Positions 24,025 to 34,687 of a DNA stretch of 64,000 bases are shown piece by piece. Source of the stretch: Malachius bipustulatus (Eukaryota; Arthropoda; Insecta; Coleoptera; Melyridae). The stretch covers positions 7,236,437 through 7,300,436 of the forward strand of contig OU342636.1 of assembly GCA_910589415.1 (NCBI GenBank). Reading direction: 5' to 3'. Under the pieces are notes generated by a model. It did not search any database. It was not told where the DNA came from and worked only from the letters and a program-made list of their open reading frames with translations. The translations under genes were made by a program, and so were the position numbers. How positions within the stretch are numbered: the first letter of the stretch is position 1; every line of letters begins with the position of its first letter.

Positions 24025-25935
24025 AGTGGCTTACTGAGAACTTTCATCTCATTTCGTTTGAAAACGTGCCTTAGAATGGATTTTTAAATTTAACAAAACA
24101 AAAAAATTGGCAAACTTTGACAATTTAATCCCTTTTCCTATGCCAGCCACTGGCTAATTTTACTTGAAAAATACTATTTTTTATACTCCTTTAATAAATT
24201 CGAAAAAAGTGAACCGGTTTTGAAAACCGAAGATTTGAAATTTTAGAGAAATCATGTAAATCATATAAAAATATTCGAATATCACCGTCATTTTTCTTAT
24301 TTGCTTCTTGAAATTTTTTAAGGGTAAGGCTATTAGTATAGTTGTCCACTGTAAAAATTTCAGTTCAATTCCTTCAAAAATGTTCTCATATTAGAGAAAA
24401 CATTTTTTCTTTTAAATTTTAAAATTTTAAAATTTTGCGATTTTTAACCTTTTTCTGTCCACGCCACTGGCTTATTAACGAAAATAATGTAAATTTTGTT
24501 ACATTACCTCAAATTTCAAGTAACTTTTTTCCAATCCTGTTGATTTGGTTTCTAAGTTTTTTTTCCATCTTGCTCATACAGGAGTTCAAAAAATATCGAA
24601 TTTTCCGAAAATTCAAATAGCCGCCATTTTGAAACGGCTTGGGCCGATTTTGCTCAAGTGCAATACCAGACCACTTCTTGTGGATGTCTTACTCCCATTA
24701 AAATTTCAGCCCCCTAGATTGAAAACTGCGGCCTGAAATGAGATGACAAGAACCTGATTTCTGGAATTTTGAAAGGACGCGACTTTTAGAAATTTTTTCA
24801 ACGAAAATCTAACATCATTCCAAAGTTTTACGAGAGCAAAATTTCGTTCACTAATATTGAAAGACAAAGCTACAGGAGCGTTTTTAAAATCGAAATTTCA
24901 CGATTTTAGATTTTAGATTCTATAGACTGTTCCTTCAAAATTTCGAAAATCCTGTTCTGATCACCTAATTTCAGGTCGCAATTTTCAATCTAGAGGACTG
25001 GAATGTTTGTGTGAGTAAGATTAACAAACTATAAGCAGTGGTCTGATTTGTACTTGAGCAAAATATAATAAATAAATTAAAAATTATAATTATAAATAAT
25101 AAAACGTCCGAGCCGTTTCAAAATGGCGGTCATTGAATTTTCGTAAAATTGGCTATTTTTGAACCCCTGTATGAGCAAGATGAGAAAAAACTTTGAAACC
25201 AAATCAACTGGAGTTAAAGAAAGTTATTTGGAATTAGCTTATTAATGAAAGCTAATGGAATAATATTTGCATTATTTCCATTAATAAGCCAGTGGCGTGG
25301 ATAGGAAAAGGGTAAAAAAGGCTAAATTTCTATAACCATTTATGAGCACAGTTTTGAAAACATTGAACTGAAATTTCTACAGCAAACAACTATGCTAATA
25401 TCCTTTAACGCTCGAAAATTTCAAGAAGCAAATAGGAAAAATGGCGGAGATATTCGAGTTATTTTTTAATAATGTTTATTTCTTTGAAATTTAGAAAACG
25501 CTCCTGTAGCTTCATCTTTCAAGATTAGTGAACTTTTTACTCTTCTGAAACTTTGGGATAACGTTTGATTTACGTTGAACAATATCCCCAAAGTCGCGTT
25601 ACTTCTACAAGGTGTCCCTTCAAAATTCCAGAAATTCGGTTTTTGATGTATTATTTCTGGTTGCAGTTTTCAATCTAGGCGACTGACTTATTTGTGGGAG
25701 TAAGCTATCTACAAGGAGTGGTCTGTTATTGCATTTGAACAAAATTGACCTAGCCGTTTCAAAATTGCGGCCACTTGAATTTTCGAAAAATTGGCTATTA
25801 TTTGAACCCCTGTATGTGCAATATGGTAAAAACTTCTGAACTTAATTAACAAGCTTGGAAGGAAATTAATTGATAGTTTAGTCAATGCAATAGAATTTGA
25901 AGTATTTTTATTAATAAAACCTAAATTTCTATAGC
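24025..25935. repeat. ~650-base family-A repeats, inverted then forward
   Basis: 24025-24895 is the reverse complement of 21319-22170-type sequence (AGCTACAGGAGCGTTTTT near 24868, TCCCTTTTCCTATGCC near 24130). At about 24900 the direction flips, and 24900-25935 runs forward again with AAAACGCTCCTGTAGC at 25496. So this side of B carries a head-to-head repeat junction. Confidence 0.75.
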
Positions 25936-26075
25936 CGTTTATGACCTGTGACCTATACCTATGACCTGACTATGGAAAATTTCGAAAAGCCTATTTAAAA
26001 AGCGATGAAAATATTCTCAATTGAGTCGCATAAAAATACACTATTTATGCCATTGATGCGCAAGAATGTTTTTCT

Positions 26076-26205
26076 GTTATTCAATTTACTTTCTACAGAT
26101 GTAGAAAAAAATTATACAGGATGTTCCTTGACTCAGTAATTGCAACAATGTCTGTATAAATGAACAGAATACGTTTCTACGTAAGTAGAAAGTAAATTGA
26201 ATAAC
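26076..26205. mobile_element. 130-bp MITE inside the right end of A
   Basis: Ends are inverted copies of GTTATTCAATTTACTTTCTA. The interior contains TTCCTTGACTCAGTAAT, also present inverted at about 42212-42232. It interrupts the alignment between the two ends of element A. Confidence 0.6.
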
Positions 26206-26293
26206 AAAATTGACCTGTTTTTGCATATTTTTTTTTAACTCAAAACTGAAAGATTTATTGGCCCGTTGCCGGACTTTTAACACACCCGGTATA

Positions 26294-28376
26294 ACACCAT
26301 TATATAGCAAAATTATATAACATGTTACTAAAATTTAGGCTAATTGTTGCAGGTCTCCTTGCTATTCAACTTCTTTGAACGCGACTATATTTTAAACAAA
26401 AATTTTCATAGCAGCATATCTTCTTCTTAAAGTGCCATACCCTCATATCGGGCGTAGGCTACCTCTCGCATATATCTATGGTGCGCTAATAGCTCAGTTC
26501 ACACAGACATATGGGACCTCCCGTTATATCGCCGGAGTCCGAACGCCAGTATTTTCATATGAAGCACATAGAAAAGTTATATAGTTACTAAAAAATTAAG
26601 TTTCTGAAGTTGCTAAGTTTTGACCAAGGGTAAATCGTTTTCATTTACGATTTTTCTATAATCCCAATAATAAATATTGCTATCTTACTTAGATTAAAGA
26701 AATTTTCGAAATTTAGTTTATGTCAAATATCTAGAAATCCATTAACGTTTTCAAAAAAAAAATTGCTTCGAATTAGCTCTTGAAAGTGCACTACTTTCCC
26801 TTTTTAACAGATCCTCTATCTGCAGTAGTTTACGAGACACCTTTATTAAACAATAACAAAAACCACGCCTCATTTGCCGTGCGTTCAAAAGAGGCAAGAG
26901 ATGTTCTTATCCATACATATTATTTTGTTCAATGGATTTTTGTATGCCGTCACAAGAAACTGTCAATTGTTTAATTGAAATCAACTCACAGATTTCGTTT
27001 TGACAAAACTATATTTTTTATAACTGAATAGGTAGGTAATAAAAGTAACTTTTTTTCCGTTTGTGTACTGTTGGTCACGTAATAGATAGGTAATGTTGAT
27101 TCAAATGTGCCCAAAACGTTTTACAGTGTAGTGCCTTCCTGGCTGTGCAAAATTGTGAGCTAAGAAATTTAACCTCAAGTTAAAAAATTCCCGGACGCCT
27201 ATATATGAGTGCGACGTCGGCTGTAAATCAACGTATCTTGGTAACAAGGTACGCTAACGTTAACATGTTTCCATTAGTCTCTGTTTCTATCATCATCTTA
27301 TCATAATCGTGAAATCTTATCATCACCGGATGTCTGAGCCTCCGTAAACAAGTTCATGTTTTATAAGGATCATGGTTGACATGGAAACAGTGAGCTGCAT
27401 ATTTTCGTTTGTCGTAGCGAATTCGGACACACGCAAAGATCCATCGAACAAAGTATACCGACTCAGATAAAACTTTTCAATAATAATTGATGATCAGATT
27501 GTATCAAGTAACATTATTTAACACTTCATAATAAATCACCAGATCCCATTCGGTGACCTACTCAATGACCTGCCCTATCCAGACAGGCCTATCGCGCCGT
27601 CACACTTCCAACTTCCACAATCAACCCCTCTGGAATAACAGGATTATATGCCTCCAGCACGATCGGGTAGGCTGCTGCCGTATGCACGCCAGATATCAAT
27701 TAATAAACACGACTGAGTAACAGTCGGCTTACAGGGATGATCATCCCTTGCCTTGATCAGGAGGTTACCATTCCACCCGCTCTCCCGTTCCCGGGGACGA
27801 GTGGCTGGGCCGATAGGGAAGCGATGGCTTTGTTCTCATTCGGGTAAAATCACCTACTGATCGAACTCGGGTTGTAATTCATGCGTGTGTAAGCTGAGGA
27901 TTTTGGGGAAGTGTTTCTTTATATAGATGCCCTAGTTCGAATAATAGTCTTAGGTTACTCTGCCACCCTTAAGAAATTAAGCAAATAAGAAGTGTGATGG
28001 AGTCTCCATGCATTGATAAACAAAGTTCACTTCTGGTTCCCTTAAGTAAAGCTCCCGCTTTTATATGAGAAATTACAAGTAAAAGAGACTCTAACTTTTC
28101 TACTGGATGATTTAAAGTGAATAAATAATTTCGAATAAGAGTAGTAGACTGCAAAACAGAGAGATCTTTTACTTGGCATATAGACCTTTAGACCTTTTTA
28201 AATTGAGAGAAACAAATTATTTCTCAAAGAGAATGACTAGTAAAAGAGTAAAAGTCTTCGAATGAAAGAACTGCTCCAGGAATTATTGTAGGAATATTTG
28301 TATTTGTAAACTGTTGCAATTGTAGCCCGCTTGAAAAGTTTGGTAGGACAAAAATAAGGATAACAGCTACACTTAC
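26294..28376. other. No recognisable gene
   Basis: 26420-26560 begins TCTTCTTCTTAAAGTGCC, a motif I associate with RTE-like insect repeats, at low confidence. The rest shows nothing supportable. Confidence 0.3.
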
Positions 28377-28402
28377 TTCAAAGTCGTGATGACCGCTTTG
28401 TT
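28377..28402 (-). CDS. Possible 26-base micro-exon
   Basis: On the minus strand a pyrimidine-rich acceptor (TTCCTTTTCTGTTTCAG) is followed by 26 bases and then a near-ideal donor, GTAAGTGTAG. One frame reads NKAVITTL. No partner exon was found, so this is only a candidate. Confidence 0.2.
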
Positions 28403-28842
28403 CTGAAACAGAAAAGGAAATATTAGATTCTTATATTCAGTTCGCTAAAATAAATAACAAAAGTAATAATAATAAAAGTAATTATTGAGAATGCAAACTT
28501 AGGTACTTCTAACTATTTCAATAAATCATTGGGCCACTTTTGCTCCTGATCTGAGTAATTTAAGTATGAATTAAATGTAACATTTAAGTACTTAAAGACG
28601 AACGTTGCCATTCGTTCGCATTGCCGAGGAAATTTTGTCAGATTTGATGTAGGGGATTAAGGCGGTCAGACGGCGTCAGATGATTCACACCGAGAACAAA
28701 TTAATGGGCTTCATGAGCTACTTTGTCGGTAAATTCAAAAATTCCGACAAGAAGTGCGAGCTTGATTCGCACGTCGAGGGTTCCGAACCGTAATCTGTCT
28801 CAAATAAGACCATATTCCATATAAGTAACTATGACTAAAAGC

Positions 28843-28885
28843 CAGTATTATAAAGGCCCATTAAGGTAACGGGCAGATTTCTGTT
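28843..28885. repeat. Partial copy of the MITE at 44771-44955
   Basis: GCCAGTATTATAAAGGCCCA and the following CGGGCAGATTTCTG match the termini of the small TIR element at 44771-44955. Only one end is visible here. Confidence 0.5.
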
Positions 28886-29027
28886 ACCATTTTTAAAGGT
28901 AATATCTACATCAAATAACTTTTAAAAACATTTTTGTAATCCCGTCCCGATACCTATTAATCCTGTGGCAAAATATCCCAGCCGCATCGAGAACAATAAT
29001 TATTATTGTATTTCTGTTTCAAGGAAC

Positions 29028-30021
29028 AGTATACCGGGTGCTGCATTGGCAGATCATCCATAGGAAAATTAATGCAAATATTAATAACCCTGATATTATC
29101 TCCTCGATTCATTTTAGAGCAAAATTATAAGAGACTTTTTTGAAGCCCCTTGTATGAAGGACTCTCGAGCAGAATAACGATAATTACATGTATGTAATTT
29201 GAACCAGGGACGTGCGGTAGATAGAGATTCAAATTTGGTACCCCTCGATTTTTAGGCCACCGGATAAACTTGTATTTTGACATATTTTTCAAAAAAGCTT
29301 AATATTTCTGATACAAAAAAGGAATACGTAAATTCCCAACATTTTTTGAGTTATGTACGATTTAGACATTCGAGAAGGGCAAACAGTTATAGGCTTTTCA
29401 GCAATGTTTTTCAACTTTTGAAAAAAATTATATATTTGACGTGGGGTTTCTTCTTCTCCACATCGCCCGACCACGAAAAAACCTAGCCAAGTTTCCTAGC
29501 GTAATGAGCTCAACTTTCTTTTTCTTTTAATTTTTTATTTTTTTATTATGTAGATATTACTGAGCTTTCACCTATTCAATTGTGTATATCTCAAAAACTG
29601 TTGAGAATTTACCAATTAAATCTATTTTTTACCCATTTTATTTACCCACTAAATGCCATTTTTGTACAAGAAATGTAGCTTTTGGAAAAATATGTCGAAA
29701 TCAAAATTTATCCAGTTGCGTAAAAATTGAGGGGTAAAAAGATGGACGCCTATCTACAATACGTCCCTGGCTCAAAATACACACACGTAATTATGATACG
29801 TAATTATAACAGAAAAATAACACAAACAATTTTATGAAAAAATATTCTGCCATTTGGAGTTAGGCAAAAAATGTATTTTTTTTTAACATTGAACACCCTG
29901 TAACTTCGTTAATATTCAAATTAGAGGGTAAATTCATTAAGAGTTTTTGTCTTAAAATCAAGTAAATAGTCTACCTTACAAGTCTACTGTCCCCTTTATT
30001 CTGGGACACCCTGTATATACA
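29028..30021. mobile_element. TIR element interrupted by a foldback element
   Basis: Begins TATACCGGGTGCTGC at 29028 and ends with the inverted motif GGGACACCCTGTATA at about 30003-30017. The inner 29181-29793 is a separate foldback element. Pairing of the outer ends rests only on the short terminal motif. Confidence 0.4.
29181..29793. mobile_element. Foldback element, ~115-bp arms
   Basis: The left arm (29181-29295) and inverted right arm (29680-29793) match well by eye. Both have CCAGGGACGT, a TACCCCTCRATTTTT-type block and GACATATTTTTC. The interior is non-coding. Confidence 0.75.
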
Positions 30022-30023
30022 TA

Positions 30024-32533
30024 GGAACGTGGGGATACTTTGGACAGTGGGATACTCGGGACACTTTGAAATTTCGCGGTTCAATTTACGTCTCACATTC
30101 GGAAACTGCGCAACAGGGGACTATTTGGATCTAAATCAGACGAGATATTTACGGCGTCAGTTCTAATCGGTGTTTCAAAGTGACACAAAACAATCGATTT
30201 TTGGCTACCGCATGTAAAAATTCGTGTTTATAGGTGAGTGTAGAATAACCATTAGTCATTGCATAAAATTGATTTTGTTACCACTTACTGACACGCATAT
30301 TACCTATTTGTAAACGCATAAGCAAATTATCTTTCTAACATAACTTCCCTGGTGTGGCCACTTTTATGATTTGTAAGCCTTCAGGGATACATTGGTCAAA
30401 GTGTCCGGAACATCACTGACGTGTCCAAAGTATCCCGTAGTAAATTAAAATACATATTACCTTGCTTTACGATCCTATTAACTAGGTAGTTGGTTACGAA
30501 TATATTTCACTTAAAACTTCTAAATTGCAAAAGGCTCTAAAATAAAGTGGGTAGTTTGTGTTTTAATTATCATTGTCCATGCTTTTAACTTTTTTTAATT
30601 TTTTTAACCATTGTTCACTGTTTCCAGATTATAATTAATAATGAATTCTAAGGTTTACCAAAAACGTACTAATCGCACATTCTCAGAAGAGGCCATGAAA
30701 CAGACATTATCATCAATATTGAAGCATAATATGTCAACCAGAAATAGTGCCCAACTTCATGGAATGACAAAATCACGACTTTGTGACTATGTTAAGAAAG
30801 CTAAAGAACAGGGGGTGGATAATATTAATTATGCTCGTTCCTACGTTCCTACGTTCCATTTATCGAAGATAATATGGAAAAAAAACTTAGCATCGTACCT
30901 CATTAATGTTCTAATATGTTTTACGGACTTCCACCAAAGGAAGAATATTAGCTTTTTAATTTGCTATGCAACATAAACTTACTGTCCCGAAAGGAACAGG
31001 TTTCTAATACCGAAATTCAAATTTGTCCATAAGGAGGCCAGAAGCAACTAGCTTAGCTAGAATGACTAGTTTAATAGAACAATTATCAATGAATTTTTTG
31101 ATAAGTTGGAGTTGGATAAGTTGGTATAGGCGGTTCCATTTCACTGCCACAGAAATTTATAATCTAGACGAGGTAAATATACAATGGCGACAAGCTTTTT
31201 TCTTGACTTCTTTAAAATATAAATTATACTTTTTCAGACCGGCGTAACCACTGTCCAGAAAGTTCAAAAGGTAGTTTCAAAAATTAATACACAAAAAAAA
31301 AAATAGTTGTCCAAATCGGTCAAGTCACATCAAGGGAACGAGGCGAGTTGGTAACACAAGTAGGGATAATATGTGCCAGCGGTACAGCACTGCCTTCTGT
31401 CTGGGTTTTGCCACGTAAGAGATATGACGAAAACCGGATGATGAAGGGAATAACACAAACAGGTGCGCTGGGTCTCGTAAACAAGTCAGGTTGAATGACC
31501 ATTGAAAATTTAATCCTAATTGATGATTAATAATACACTTTATTAGTGTTTTATTAATAAAAAAAAATCATCAATCAGTATGCTGACATTCTACAAAGTA
31601 GGGGTTGAAAACATAAATTTCATCCTAGTTCTTGAACATTTGGTGAAACCGAGGGTGACCACAGTCATTGTAGTCAACAAAATAAAATTTTGATGATCCT
31701 TGACAACCACGAATCCCATATTTCCATTGGTGCTATCGACTTCTGTAGAAATAATGGCATTTGTTTCTTGACCTTCCACCTCACACATCCAAAAAACCCA
31801 GCCTCATAAAAATCAAATAATTGTAACCGACACCCCAGAAAAAGAAGCAATTCTTGCACTGAAAATGAAAAACGAAAAAAACTTGCCAGCAGTAGAGAAA
31901 GTTGAGACAGTGAACAAAAAAGTGTTTGAGTCTTCATCTGAAAGTGAAATTTAAGCAGAGCTAGCCAGATGAAAGTAGTGATGACATAGAGTTTTGACGA
32001 ATTGAATGGAAGTGAAGAAATAAAGATGGGAGTCATGTTATAGCAAGGGTTAATAGCAATATATAGCAATAAAACAAAAAACGGAAGAAATTTTGTGGCA
32101 AGAGTTTGCAACATATCTGGCAAAGGTTATGAAGTGAACTTCTTCAAGAGGCTGTTTCCTGCAAATCGTTTCTCAATAACAGAGGAGAAAGCATTCATTC
32201 TTAAAAAATTAATCCAATCTCTGACACAAGGTCAAGATTCAAAGATAATATATATTTCAATGTAGACCTGGTGGAGTATAGTTTATTACTCGTAAATTTC
32301 ATGGTTCATTTTGGTTTGTCCGAAGTATCCCTTTTGTGCGCTATATTCTGGACAATTTACTTTTTTTTTCTTTTGGAATAAATTAAAACACAAAGTATTA
32401 ATGCTTTTTAATTTGCAATACCTTAGTAAATAGTCACAGTTTAATATGAATAAAAAAATTTACAATACCTACAGTTACTATTTTGACTAAAAGTATGTTG
32501 ATAAAAAAAAGTGTCCGAAGTATCCCCATTCTC
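30024..32533 (+). mobile_element. Pogo-like DNA transposon, decayed
   Basis: Terminal inverted repeats contain GGGGATACTTYGGACA at both ends (30031-30046 and, inverted, 32511-32526), flanked by TA at 30022-30023 and 32534-32535. Further copies of the motif lie inside each end, near 30050, 30398, 30420 and 32320. The element is 2.5 kb, the usual size of pogo-type elements, and carries one broken transposase gene. Confidence 0.8.
30641..32265 (+). pseudogene. Pogo-like transposase, broken
   Basis: Opens with an ATG and a psq-type helix-turn-helix (TFSEEAMKQTLSSILKHNMS ... NSAQLHGMTKSRLCDYVKKA). Then MFYGLPPKE, FHFTATEIYNLDEV, TGVTTVQKVQKVVS, GQVTSRERGELVTQ, GALGLVNKSG and ILMILDNHESHISIGAIDFC follow in order across frames. 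These are the DDE_1 landmarks; NLDE and LDNHESH carry the first two catalytic acids. A C-terminal block (FVARVCNISGKGYEVNFFKR) near 32085-32150 matches the usual tail of insect DDE_1 transposases. Stops and frame changes are frequent, so it is inactive. Confidence 0.8.
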
Positions 32534-32633
32534 TAATTTTTTTTAATGTTATTGATTTTTGGTCTGAGTGATTTTTTATACTAAACGACATAAAAAAAAC
32601 AATATAATGGCCTACATATCTATATGTTTATAT

Positions 32634-32944
32634 AGGGTGTTCCTAAATATCAGGTACATACGAAAGGAGGTAATTCGTTGGCTTATTTTATGACTAAAAA
32701 TTCATATAAACATAGATCCACAACCGCTTCGTTACCGATCTTTGGTTGATGAAATTTGTCTTTTTTTATAGTTCCTGCAGTTGTCAAACTTAAGTCAAAC
32801 AGTTAGTCAAACATGTTGATGCCAGCTTTAATTTTTAACAGGTAATGCCGAAATTATTGGAAACGAGATATTATCCAAATTAAGCCCAAGCCTGCTTTAG
32901 CATTAACTTTTTTTAATTTCGTCTAATCAATGACAGAAAATAAT
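32634..32944. other. Isolated TATAGGGTGTTCCT repeat end
   Basis: TATAGGGTGTTCCTAAATAT at 32634 resembles the shared TIR motif of this window. I did not find its partner end, so the element is unresolved. Confidence 0.3.
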
Positions 32945-33889
32945 TTTTAGGGCATCGCCTCTGAAAGAAAGATTTTTCAGTTGCTTAATAGCCGGCGGAA
33001 TGACGCATATTGCAGCCTACATGCAAGAGCGGCTCACAAGCGTAAAAAATATTCCAGCCCGCAACAAACGTTTTTTCTGGCCCTAGGGCGGACAGATTCA
33101 GTCGTTACCATAACAACTACTGTAGGCTGTTATCAGTTGTTAGTGATTACGCGGCAGGTGAGAGCTCCGGCGGCGAAATTCAAGCACACAATTGACAACT
33201 ACCGAGACCACACGATAGCGCATATTTCAATCAAGTCTAAACGAGCTGGTAATATATTTATTTTATTTATTTGCCATTATTAATTCCCTAAAGCAGTAAA
33301 CTGCTATAATAATAATATATAATAATAACAGGTAGGTACATATCTAATTATAACGATTAACGGGGGTTACTATTTTCTGAGGTTTCGTCAATAAAGCAAC
33401 AAAATGAACGCTAGACAGGAAAATTACACTGACAGTGAATTAATTTTTACGCCACCACATATTCGCCAACAAGCTAACAAGGTAAAGTGTCCAGTTAACG
33501 CGATGCGCTAAAAAATAGCGTCTATATCTCGGCCGGATCCGAAGTCCATTTCAGCTCGTATTCAATCAACCCTCGCTACGCTACGCTCCGCTCGGCCCGA
33601 TAACTTCATACTCGCCGAAATGAACTTCTTTCCGCCCTTGATATAGAATAGTATATAGGCAGGAGCTCTCACCTGCCGCGTAATCACTAACTGATAACAA
33701 CACTATCAGTAGTTGCTATAGTAACTCCTAAATCTGTCCGCCCTAGGGACAGAAAAAACGTTCGTTGCGGGCTGGAAAATTTTGTACGCTTGAAAGCGAG
33801 CTGCTATTGCATGTAGGCTGCAATATGCGTCATTCCGCCGGCTAATAAGCTACTGAAAAATCGTCTTTCAGAGGCAATGCGCTAAAATA
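32945..33889. mobile_element. Foldback element with ~226-bp arms
   Basis: The left arm 32945-33170 and inverted right arm 33660-33889 share TTTTAGSGCATYGCCTCTGA, ATGACGCATATTGCAGCCTA and CGGCAGGTGAGAGCTCC. The ~490-base core holds a second smaller inverted repeat (around 33539-33630) and no gene. Confidence 0.8.
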
Positions 33890-33984
33890 TACTATTTCTC
33901 TCGATAACTCTCGATAATTTCTCGATAAGTAGAAGCATTTGCCAATCATATTGTTGGGACTGCTGACAGCCATAAGAGGTGATC

Positions 33985-34506
33985 CGAATATTCAATTGCA
34001 GAATTAGTATGTGGGTGAATGGTACTAAAATAAGACTACATGAAGAATTCTTTGACCCACAAACAGTACCTATTAATTGTGATGGTGTTGCATCGGACTT
34101 GCGGAAACACATTAAATAGTTAAGCCCAATTGCTACACGGAAACAGGCCAATCAACAGAAAGATATATCTTCCTACAAATGTCAGTGTGTTCCTGCGGAG
34201 TGTTAGAGTTAAAAAATCGCTGGAATCACCCTATGAAGGACCCTTCTTGGTCCCTCAGCGATTTTTCAAATATTTCACAATTGATATTAAGAGGAAAACT
34301 GCCAATATTTCAATGGGCAGACTGAAACCCGCATATTTAATTGTCAGGTCAAGGAGATCAGGAAAGTCCTGTATAGTAGATGAAATGCCAATGCCATCTC
34401 AGCCACAGCCTGAAAACCAAGTTCAAGTTGAACAAAGAGTATCTAGAAGAGGACGACAGTTATACTTACGTCTCCCTTTTGCCAATGAAGTGCAAGTGTT
34501 TTGATT
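33985..34506 (+). pseudogene. Gypsy integrase C-terminus remnant
   Basis: Two frames together give the C-terminal end of a Ty3/gypsy polyprotein. First YxTKIRLHEEFFDP and DLRKHIK (about 34010-34110) appear. After a frame change near 34125 there is NRPINRKIYLPTNVSVFLR, KSLESPYEGPFLV and ISMGRLKPAYL, with a stop at 34502-34504. SPYEGPF and MGRLKPAY are characteristic of the GPF/Y module. Upstream domains are missing. Confidence 0.8.
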
Positions 34507-34539
34507 TTTTTGTTTGTGTTTAAATTCAAGGAGCTCCTC

Positions 34540-34687
34540 TACTGAAAGAGGAGTGATGTAGGGACATAGATAACTAGTAATAAGTATTGTATAAATGTGT
34601 TTTGTAATAATATGTTTTGTTTTGTTGGAGAATATTATTGAATAGTTTAGTCGTCTATGAAAATAGTTTATTATGTGAGTGCCAGAT
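34540..34687 (+). mobile_element. Start of a second gypsy family's 3' LTR
   Basis: A purine-rich tract (AAAGAGGAG) near 34545 is followed by TGATGTAGGGACATAG, a typical gypsy LTR start. This LTR is interrupted at 34684-34687 by the solo LTR of another family; its remainder probably lies after 35819. Confidence 0.55.

Larger units (their letters stand above)
11586..26293. mobile_element. Outer element A: long repeat with nested contents
   Basis: The left end (11586-11882) and the inverted right end (25970-26293) are related. Both begin TATACMGGSTGTGT, continue through AAAAGTCYGGCAACGG, and share an inner part with a GCATAAAAATACACT-type motif and a CTATGGAAAATTTC motif. Between them lie tandem ~650-base repeats, a transposon (B, 11883-24015) and inside B another insertion of the same family. 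The outer element has no coding region of its own that I can find; its flanks are TA. Interpretation as one nested locus is inference from the paired ends. Confidence 0.55.

Noticed and set aside
26420..26560. RTE-like or SINE repeat starting TCTTCTTCTTAAAGTGCC
   Set aside because: Recognition rests on memory of one short motif; no coding part or second copy in the window supports it.
28765..28795. tRNA T-arm-like string GGGTTCCGAACC
   Set aside because: No acceptor, D-arm or anticodon arm with correct spacing was found around it.
31320..32123. Minus-strand frames within the pogo-like region
   Set aside because: They are antisense to the broken pogo transposase, which explains the sequence better.
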